Shown here piece after piece: positions 56,834-64,000 of a DNA stretch of 64,000 nt (the stretch's first letter is position 1; each line of letters begins with the position of its first letter). The notes below the pieces were generated by a model that saw only the letters and a list, made by a program, of their open reading frames with translations, did no database searches and had not been told where the DNA came from. The stretch lies in NCBI GenBank assembly GCA_905220665.1, contig CAJNAR010000146.1, positions 310,001 through 374,000 of the forward strand, written 5' to 3'. A program made the position numbers and the translations under genes. The stretch is from Albugo candida (taxonomy: Eukaryota; Oomycota; Peronosporomycetes; Albuginales; Albuginaceae).

Positions 56834-57940
56834 ATGGTTCACAAGTACTTGCTCGTTGGACTTACTCCGCTGGTATCTCTCGTCCCAATTTCTGGGAATT
56901 TCGTGAAGGAAGTTGAACAGTTCAGTGCAGGTGAAGTGATTCTTCCAGTTTTGGATACCTTGAAAGATGATGGCCGAAAATTCTGTCTCTTCTTTGATTT
57001 TGACAAGACGATCATCAAAAAAAATCTCCCTGATATTGTTCGGGATAAGCAAATTGAAGAGGGGTTATTTGGCTTCGGACCCGACATGGTACAAGATGTT
57101 TTTGGATTTCAGAGTGTTCCTACATCTCGCGATTGCATTCTTGAGAATGAACTCTTTTCAAATAAAGTTCAGGAGATTTATCGTTTTTTCCTGAAGCATC
57201 AACGAGAATTAAATTCTCCGCACGCAAAATTGAGTCACGAAGAGCAAGAGAAGCTAAAAGGATTGTTTAAAGCGTGGGATACATTGGTTTTCAAAGTTAT
57301 CAAGTATAAAGGAGAAGAAAACAATAAACGCTGTTCATACTTATTGTTGACCAAAGACTACAGGTTGCTATTCGGCCTGGAGGAAAATATTCGAAACAAA
57401 CTTATTGCTGATGCTTTCGATGTCCCGGGCAGCTCACATCTTTCTCCGGAACATCTTATCGCTATGAAGCAAAAACAATTCGCTTATCCAAAAATGCTCG
57501 AATTCATCAAGGTTCTGAGAGAAAAGAATGCGAAGTCGTTTATAATTACTGCCACCCATTATGCATACCTTGATCCTACATTGAAAGCTTTGGGTATTGA
57601 AGACCAGTTCACAGGTGTATATGGTACTTCTCCAACCAATGACTTGTGGAATAATGTTCTTACAGGAAATGGTCATTCTATGAGCGGCATTGGTAAAGCC
57701 AATCAAGTGCAAGAGATCAAGAGAGTCGAGAAATGTACCGCAATATTCGCGGTTGGTGATTCGATATATGATTACCAAATGCTTGAAATCGTTCTGAAGG
57801 AGAATTGGTACGGCCTCGTGATTTCAACCAAACAGGGTGAACCCCAGAAGGGGCAGCTCGAATATATCGTAAAGAGCTATCCTAAGGTCGCTATTCAACG
57901 TGTCAATGACGAAGACTGGATTTCCACATCCAACAGTTAA
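56834..57940 (+). CDS. HAD-superfamily phosphatase, possibly secreted
   Basis: Single exon, 368 residues. Motif I is FFDFDKT at about 53-59 (Asp nucleophile and acid), motif II is FIITATHY, and motif III is AVGDSIYDYQM, so the catalytic set looks complete. The first 20 residues (HKYLLVGLTPLVSLVPISG) are hydrophobic and could be a signal peptide or anchor. The large insert after motif I (about residues 65-200) is a cap domain, helical and Lys/Glu-rich. Substrate unknown; the fold serves phosphomonoesters in general. The open frame continues from the neighbouring repeat in another phase, so the ATG at 56834 is the natural start. No paralog is seen in the window. Confidence 0.8.
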   Translation: MVHKYLLVGLTPLVSLVPISGNFVKEVEQFSAGEVILPVLDTLKDDGRKFCLFFDFDKTIIKKNLPDIVRDKQIEEGLFGFGPDMVQDVFGFQSVPTSRDCILENELFSNKVQEIYRFFLKHQRELNSPHAKLSHEEQEKLKGLFKAWDTLVFKVIKYKGEENNKRCSYLLLTKDYRLLFGLEENIRNKLIADAFDVPGSSHLSPEHLIAMKQKQFAYPKMLEFIKVLREKNAKSFIITATHYAYLDPTLKALGIEDQFTGVYGTSPTNDLWNNVLTGNGHSMSGIGKANQVQEIKRVEKCTAIFAVGDSIYDYQMLEIVLKENWYGLVISTKQGEPQKGQLEYIVKSYPKVAIQRVNDEDWISTSNS

Positions 57941-58319
57941 GCAATGCTTAAATATATCCTTTTTTGAAATCTTGCCATGTTACTCTGCAAAGTAGAAATA
58001 GTGAGACTGATCTGTAGAATAGCTATTTAAGAAGATCGAATTCCTAAGACTATCCGCATTTGTTGTTAGAAATCGTCGAATGGTAGCTTCTGCAGCATTA
58101 GTAATGTCGATTCATTATTAAACTTATTACTGACTGACTCGGCGCTTTGCCTCTATATACGGTGTGGTAACTGCAGGATGAACTAATGAACATGGAGAAG
58201 CTGGCTCTCCAGTATATAATTGGTCTACCGACTGTGTGGAACATGTGTTCAGCGAACCTTTGTTCTTTCCATATCGACGAAGCAACTCCATCGATATCAA
58301 GTAGCTCGTTCTTCGTATC
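57941..58319. other. Intergenic, no gene seen
   Basis: Only short frames; nothing recognised. Confidence 0.45.
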
Positions 58320-58968
58320 ATGAGGGATAAGCTGCCTTTAGCGCTTTATCTATCCCACAAAGTGGATAAATTTACGAAAAAGATGTTGTCACAATTTCTC
58401 TTTAGGAGCCTCGAGTTCCACCGCTTTCATATACTTATTCAACGTTTTCGTGTTTGGTCGCATCATCATCTTGTGGAAGACTTAGAACTTGATAAAGTTC
58501 GTGCAACAGAAGCTGCAGCAGAGAGGCTTGCAAAGCGCACTTCGGTTTCCCAGGGTCCGACAGCACCATTTATAGCTACAACACCACGTCGTTCCCATCC
58601 TTAATACCTTTTTTGTACGTATCTTCTCCCTCTGATTTGGCAATATCACGGCCTGCTGCTTCACCTTCTGTCCCTTGTGGAATTTTTCATCTCTCCCCCA
58701 GCTTAGCCACAGTTAATTGTGATGTTGCAGAAAGGCAACATTTTTTGTGGTACTTCTCTTGGTCCATCTCATTAAAGAGCACAAATCCACTTGCTCAATA
58801 GTTTATAGCACGCATGCTGAAGAAAAGATCTTGGCTCTTGAGAAGGATGATTTCCAGGCTGTACTAATAACGTTCGGTAGGCGTCGCAGAAGTAGTGATC
58901 GGCGAAATCATAAAAGTGACAAGTTTCAACCATTATTAACTGTCCCAGCTCCACAGATCAAAACATGA
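58320..58968 (+). pseudogene. Possible remnant of an ion-channel/cyclic-nucleotide-binding protein
   Basis: Three short frames in sequence: one from the ATG at 58320 (RDKLPLALYLSHKVDKFTKK, then LELDKVRATEAAAERLAKRT), one at 58613 and one at 58747. The last has STHAEEKILALEKDDFQAVL, which resembles the end of a cyclic-nucleotide-binding domain, and a basic tail (GRRRRSSDRRNH). The frames do not join by obvious introns, so decay is the simplest reading. The identity is a guess from one short motif. Confidence 0.3.
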
Positions 58969-60557
58969 GGGATTTCGAGAGAAGAAACCGTCGCTTTACT
59001 GCGAGGGTCGCCTTTTTTGGGTTCGAAATATGTAGGTGTTCTCAAATCTCGTCAGTAGAAAATTGTTCAAGCCATAATGGAAACCATTAAGATGATTAGC
59101 TACTTTTGAACAAGAGTTTATCGTTCTTCAAGATCTTCGTAAGAGCCTCACTCGTTTCATTGCACTAAGTAGCACTGAGCTCTTTCCGATGCACTTGGGC
59201 TGACGTATACCAGAAAAGCCTGATTACACCTCCTGTTTGGGCACCCATCGAAGCGATCTTCCAGCCTTTCCACAAAACTTCCAGTCAAAAACTGAGCTGG
59301 CAAACCTTGAAAGCAATATCTGGTCTTGTGCCAGTTGCCACGTACAGAATAGAGCCGATAAGTGAGCGATATGGTCGATTTTCCATTCGTAGTTGCATTG
59401 CTATTTCATGCCTAGCACTGCTTGCTCCCCATTTTACGCTATAACTGTGTGAATTGATGCGCCCAACAGATAGCCATTAGAGCTACCCCCAATGCTATGA
59501 CATCGATATAGGAAAGCATCTCCTAACTCACTTAACTTCAAAATTTCAGTGATAGCTACATTACATGCGTGCGGTTTTCTCGTTAGCTCGTTCGCTCGTA
59601 CACAGCTGTGAGTATGAATAATGTAAAACTTGCTTTCCATTGACAATGAAAACCTTTTTAGGCGCGATGAGCCTCAGTTTGCCTTCTTTATGATCTTGAG
59701 ACTATGCCGTAGTGCCATGGTCTTCGCCGTGTGCTGTTCGAGAAGTCTCTTATCACATTGACGATTGATAGAATGATTCGGTACACAAATATTTTCGTCG
59801 TCGAAAGCTTTCCTGGACGTGACAGTCGCTCAGAGTAATATCAGGAACCTTGAAAACAGAATCCGTGTTCAGATGTTCAGATAAAAGGCTTGCCATTTGG
59901 CCGGAAAACACGAGGATTGACATTGAGTAACGTTATAAGACACTTTTGGGTCAGATCCGGCTGCAACAAAAGAAAAGTAGAAATCTCACACAATGGATGT
60001 ATGCGGTAGCGGATATTCAAGCATTAGTTCCATTGATCCAGGATCACTCTCCTATCACGCTACAGTGAACTAATAGACATATAGATGCTACTCTTGTTAT
60101 GTTTACAATACTCGAAACGGACGCCTCTTTCTCCCGCATCTCAAGGTGCCTCCACCTTCTCAAAGATGTGGATCAGCAACATCATACGTAGTAGATATCA
60201 ATGCATCGCCGAAGTCAAACGACCAAGCACTTTTTCAAAGAGCGTCGCTTAATTGCAACAGTGCACGTGGTTGGTTTGCGCACTTGTTGGCATGAGACAG
60301 TCAGCTCCCTTACGTATTCGACAAATTGTTTGGAATGCTTACTTTCATTTGCTGCTGTAACCACAAGAAAGAGGACGCACTTGAGATTCCCACGCAGCAA
60401 TTTACACGATCGAGGTCATGACCACCATCGAAGAGACCCTAGCTACCGATCTGGATACAATGCGACGCTAAACGTCTGGAAATAGGAGAAAATATGACCG
60501 TAATTGACTTGAATACCAGGAAACCTTCTTCGACTCGAGATATATCCGTTGCCTTCA
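58969..60557. other. Gene-free stretch with transposon debris
   Basis: No intact gene. It includes the copia fragment listed separately and a 94-codon plus frame (60201-60485) with no motif. The right edge meets duplication copy B. Confidence 0.45.
59165..59436 (-). mobile_element. Ty1/copia reverse-transcriptase fragment
   Basis: On the minus strand the frame reads KWGASSARHEIAMQLRMENR, then PYRSLIGSILYVATGTRPDI and AFKVCQLSF before a stop, then LEVLWKGWKIA. The Y-R-S-L-I-G-S-I-L-Y...T-R-P-D-I-A-F string is the conserved end of copia reverse transcriptase, and V-C-Q-L-S-F plus the W-K pair follow as expected. It is broken by a stop, and no LTRs were recognised nearby. An old relic. Confidence 0.7.
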
Positions 60558-60708
60558 ATGAGATCCTCATCTGGAGAAGTATAGGATAACAAGCGAAAAA
60601 TCATGGAATTCGATTCCCATCAGTCTGTTTGTGATGTCTGCCTGACGCTACATTGAGATAAGACACGACAGCAAAATTGTTAAGGTATCCTGCACTGCAT
60701 TGTTGCTG

Positions 60709-61702
60709 TTAAATTGAGTATAACACTGCCCACCAGAGTGTAAAACATATGCAGGTAGCAATCACTAATGCCAAGATAGTGTTGTTTCTCATCTTCTTTC
60801 GACGAATACTGGCAAGTAAGTTGTGAATGCCAGCAAATGAGTCTGTGGTGGTTGTCATCTTGTTCCGCGATGTAGTCATACGAGATCGTTGATTCTCCAA
60901 AGCATTCTTTGCTGCCATAGCCTGCCTAAAACACGTGAGTCTTTGCATTGTTGGAGATAAATTGTGCAAGAGATTACTGAAGAATCGTGCTCGCAAGTGA
61001 TCGGGAAGATTCCACCTTTGATCGTTCATGTAATAATCCTTCAACATCTGAATCGTTTCCAGCAGCAAAACTTGATCTTCACCTCGAGAACACTTTTAGA
61101 AAACAAATGAATGTATCACAAATCCTGCGTTCAGAAACCTATTTCCAAATAAATTTGCTGCATCCCGTTTCTCCTGAATGACGGCCTATCAGTAATGACG
61201 ACACATAAAATGAGATCCTGTATGAAACTGATGTTGAACGGCACCGTGCTCCTTCGAAAGTCCGATTTGAGATCAAAATAAATCTCTCGATAGCGTTGCA
61301 ACAAAGCTTCTTGCACTTTACTCGAGGAATTTTGTATATACGAGTTCATGTCATCAATTGTTTCTGAAAGCTGCAAGTCACAAAATTGCTGCTGTTACAG
61401 TCACTCCTTCGATATAAACAAACTAAAGATATCACAAACTCTTCCCAAATTGGTCTCAATATTACATATCAGAATTCTTTCTTCTTGTCTCCCGAGGGTG
61501 GGATTCTCTATAGAGTTTGTCATAGTGGTTTGAATGCTATTCAACGAGAAAGCAGGCGTACACCTTCATCAAAGTATGTAGAAGTGCACTTGTTCATCCT
61601 CTTGCTCATTTCATTCAAGGCGGTGATGTTTACTTCCAACTGACGTTCCAAAGATCGCGCTGTTTGTTTAAGATCATCCCATGACCGAGCGGCTTGCATC
61701 AT
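60709..61702 (-). CDS. GOSR1-like: GOS1-type Golgi Qb-SNARE, copy B
   Basis: Same layout as copy A at +8622 bp. Replacements seen by eye include ELDKRMN to EMSKRMN, HNLVASIRQKK to HNLLASIRRKK and SHMTTS to SRMTTS. The first two introns keep their GT and AG. At the donor inferred for the last intron copy A has GTGAAC, but copy B has CTGAAC, so either another donor is used in both genes or copy B is damaged. The tail anchor NTILALVIATCICFTLWWAV is unchanged. It may be a second working SNARE or a young pseudogene. Confidence 0.6.
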
Positions 61703-62029
61703 TGTCAACAGCTTTGTATAAAGGAAGAAGACATGGGTCAGGTCAAAAAACAGGTTCGAGTAACTTGTTTTCATTAAGTAATGTCACTCGTAATCGTGCC
61801 TATACTAAACAGTCCCTTCAAATAGATGAAAATTTCGCACAAAAGCAGTGCGGTGAGTTTGAACTACGGGCATACCAGACCACTCATGGTTCTAAGGAAT
61901 CTATTTTATCAGTGATTATATGCTGTAAATAATCCGGAGTCAGTTTCGATGAGTACACCTTCAACTTCTGCCTCTAATCTTTAAAAACAATGTCTCCCGG
62001 TGGCAAAATAGAGAAGTAACAAGTACCAC

Positions 62030-64000
62030 AAAATCCCAGCCAAGCATGTGCTCCACGTGATTCACTCGCATGTACTATATGTCGGAGACATTTGATTTCT
62101 TGATTGAGCGCATCAACCACGCATTGGACATGCAAGGTCGATATTTAATAGGAAATACCAATGCCTCCCACCGTTAGCTGAACCTGGATGAGATGCCTAA
62201 ACTTGATATTATAGATATTTACGGATTCAAAGTGTTCGATCTATATCGTTTCGAACAGCTCTGTATCAATTACGTGGACGAAAAATTGCAGCAATCGTTT
62301 ATCAACGTTGCGGTCCGAACAAGATGAATATGCTTTAGAAGGCATTGAATAGACTTTCATCTCATTCTTTAATAATAAGGTAGCTTGTAATTTGATGGAT
62401 GCAAACTATGCAAAGCAAACAAGACAAATGGTAGCTCAAGCTCCCGGAATTTTCTGGCTCTGGATGATACAGTTAAGACGATGCATTCACAGGAAGGCGA
62501 ACCCATCGACAAAACATTCTTGGATAAGGTCACCAGTACTCATCAAAATCATCCTCACTTTGCGAAGCGTGGTCGAGATTTTGGGATACGTCATTATGCT
62601 GACACGGTACAATATCATACACACGGTTTCGGAGATACCAACAAGGGGGCAGTGAGTCCGGAGCTGTATTCAATGTTCCGATACCTTTTTCCAGCATCAG
62701 TTATGGAGGAGGAAGAAAAACGGTCATCCAATCGACGGAAACAAATGGCTGCTCCTACCGCGGGATCCAAGATCCGAACACAGTGTGAAGCTTTGATACA
62801 AACCTTGATGGAGTGTTCACCTCATCATGTTCGGTGCCTTAAGTCAAATGATTAAAAGCAAGCCAATTATTTTGATGACGGCCGTGTCTTGCATTAAATA
62901 CAATACCCTGGTTTACTAGAGAATTTACGCGTTAGACGGTCTGGTTTTGCATTTCGTGGAGAGTATGGACGATTCCTTGATCGCTTTCGTATCATTTCGT
63001 CACAAACATATCCTGAGCACGTATTCACCGGCAGCGACAAGAAAGGGACTCAATTGATATTGCGATCCGCAGCGGAGGGTATCTCAAAACTGAAAGAAGA
63101 GGCAAAATTTGGCAAGACAATGGTATTCATTCGAACACTGGAGACATTGTTTGCTATTGAAAAGTTACGAGAGGAAGTCATTGGAAGGTATGTTCGAAAA
63201 ATCCAGCACATTTGGCGATCATACTTTGGACAGCGATATTTTTTGAAATTAAATCACGACATTTCAAAGTTATATGAAGCAAACGGGAAACTTCGTCAGC
63301 GTGTGAGTATTTGTCGACCATTCCATGGAAAGTATCTGTTGAAAGAAAACACGGATGAGATACATTTGAGGATCTCGGAAATAATGCGGTTCTATGGTGA
63401 CTCCGAAAAAATTATATTCGTCGATTTCGTTGATAAAATAATGTCACGGGCTGGTCCTCGAAACAATACGAAGGACATTGAACTTACTAAAGGATTTTGG
63501 GATTGTGGATCGGTTTATTCCGCTTCTCGCTTACTAGTTCTCTCAGATCAGTATTTGTACGTAATAGAAGAAACAATTCCATCATCAGTGGAGGGTGGCG
63601 ATTCCAGGAATGAGAAAGTTCCTAAATCGCCAATGTACAGGCTGAGACAACGAGCACATATTACAATGATCGAAGGCATACTGCTCAGTACATACGCCGG
63701 CCCATGTTTTATTCTTCAGATCCGGCCAGAGCCACTATTTTAAGGAGCCTATCCGGAACAATTGACTCGAAGATCGAAGCGTCTTTAACTGCATGGACAC
63801 TGGGAAGAAATTTGGACTTTTCAATGGCCGGCATCATTGCCGATTCACTGGCAAAATATATTGTGATGAAGTATGTAAACGAGTGGAGGTGATCCCGTCT
63901 CTTGGGTACTATACTCCCGCTCGTGTTCACGATTCTTGCATTGGCAATCTATCAACCGAAATGCTGGAGGATCAACAGTTTCTGTCGGAGAAGACGTCAG
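62030..64000 (+). pseudogene. Decayed class I myosin, copy B (partial)
   Basis: Shares with copy A the TAG after EGIE, the frameshift before the LDD segment and both TAA codons after SND. It adds its own 2-bp loss near 62313 (GCGGTCCG against GCGGGGTCAG) and a TAG where copy A has AAG near 62175 (ASHR then stop). Its neck and tail are better kept: one frame, 63054-63743, runs through the IQ neck (VRKIQHIWRSYFGQRYFLKL) into a TH1-type tail (RLLVLSDQYLYVIEETIPSS; RQRAHITMIEGILLSTYAGP). The gene is still dead as read. Confidence 0.87.

Larger units (their letters stand above)
60558..64000. repeat. Segmental duplication, copy B (runs off the window)
   Basis: Second copy of the 51936-55271 block, in direct orientation and about 8.6 kb away. 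It keeps about 100 bp in the myosin neck-tail part that copy A has lost. The copy continues past the window end. Confidence 0.93.

Overview
The window looks like nuclear DNA of an oomycete, most likely an Albugo-type white rust (inference). The genes are eukaryotic and tightly packed. Their introns are mostly 42-75 bp with GTRNGY donors. A secreted transglutaminase of the oomycete GP42/Pep-13 elicitor family lies at 43.8-45.2 kb. All spliced models below were joined by eye from reading frames, GT/AG sites and family motifs; no RNA evidence was available.

0-16 kb: a poly(A) polymerase (+), then a minus-strand run of an intronless APC1 (anaphase-promoting complex scaffold), a four-exon TYW3-kelch-TYW2 wybutosine enzyme, a TRAIP-like RING protein and a weakly supported small Cys-rich gene. 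These are followed by a plus-strand fusion of a DPY30-like docking segment, a Tudor-like domain, an ARL13B-like GTPase and a C-terminal Cys cluster.

16-35 kb: a membrane-linked alpha/beta-hydrolase, an IQ-motif protein, a 1059-residue helical protein in eight exons, a bromodomain-NET protein, an ankyrin protein ending in a CaaX box, RIO2 kinase, a SHAQKYF-type MYB and an IQCC-like protein.

35-51 kb: a LAT/PUT amino-acid or polyamine permease, 2-isopropylmalate synthase, a 3.5 kb gene-poor stretch, an SGF29 Tudor protein, the transglutaminase elicitor, histone H2A.X, an ENT nucleoside transporter, RAD52, SEC61 gamma and an ankyrin protein.

52-64 kb: a younger, disrupted region. A block of at least 3.3 kb (51936-55271) is repeated at 60558-64000, offset about 8.62 kb. 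Each copy holds a GOS1-type Qb-SNARE gene (-) facing a decayed class I myosin (+). Between the copies lie the myosin tail, a 237-bp tandem repeat of 2.7 units, a HAD phosphatase, ion-channel-like remnants and a copia reverse-transcriptase fragment.

The genes form no single pathway. They are housekeeping functions: mRNA processing, cell cycle, tRNA modification, chromatin (bromodomain-NET, SGF29, H2A.X), DNA repair (RAD52, TRAIP-like, H2A.X), secretion (SEC61 gamma, GOS1) and nutrient transport. The most unusual items are the two multidomain fusions at 9-16 kb and the duplicated SNARE/myosin block.
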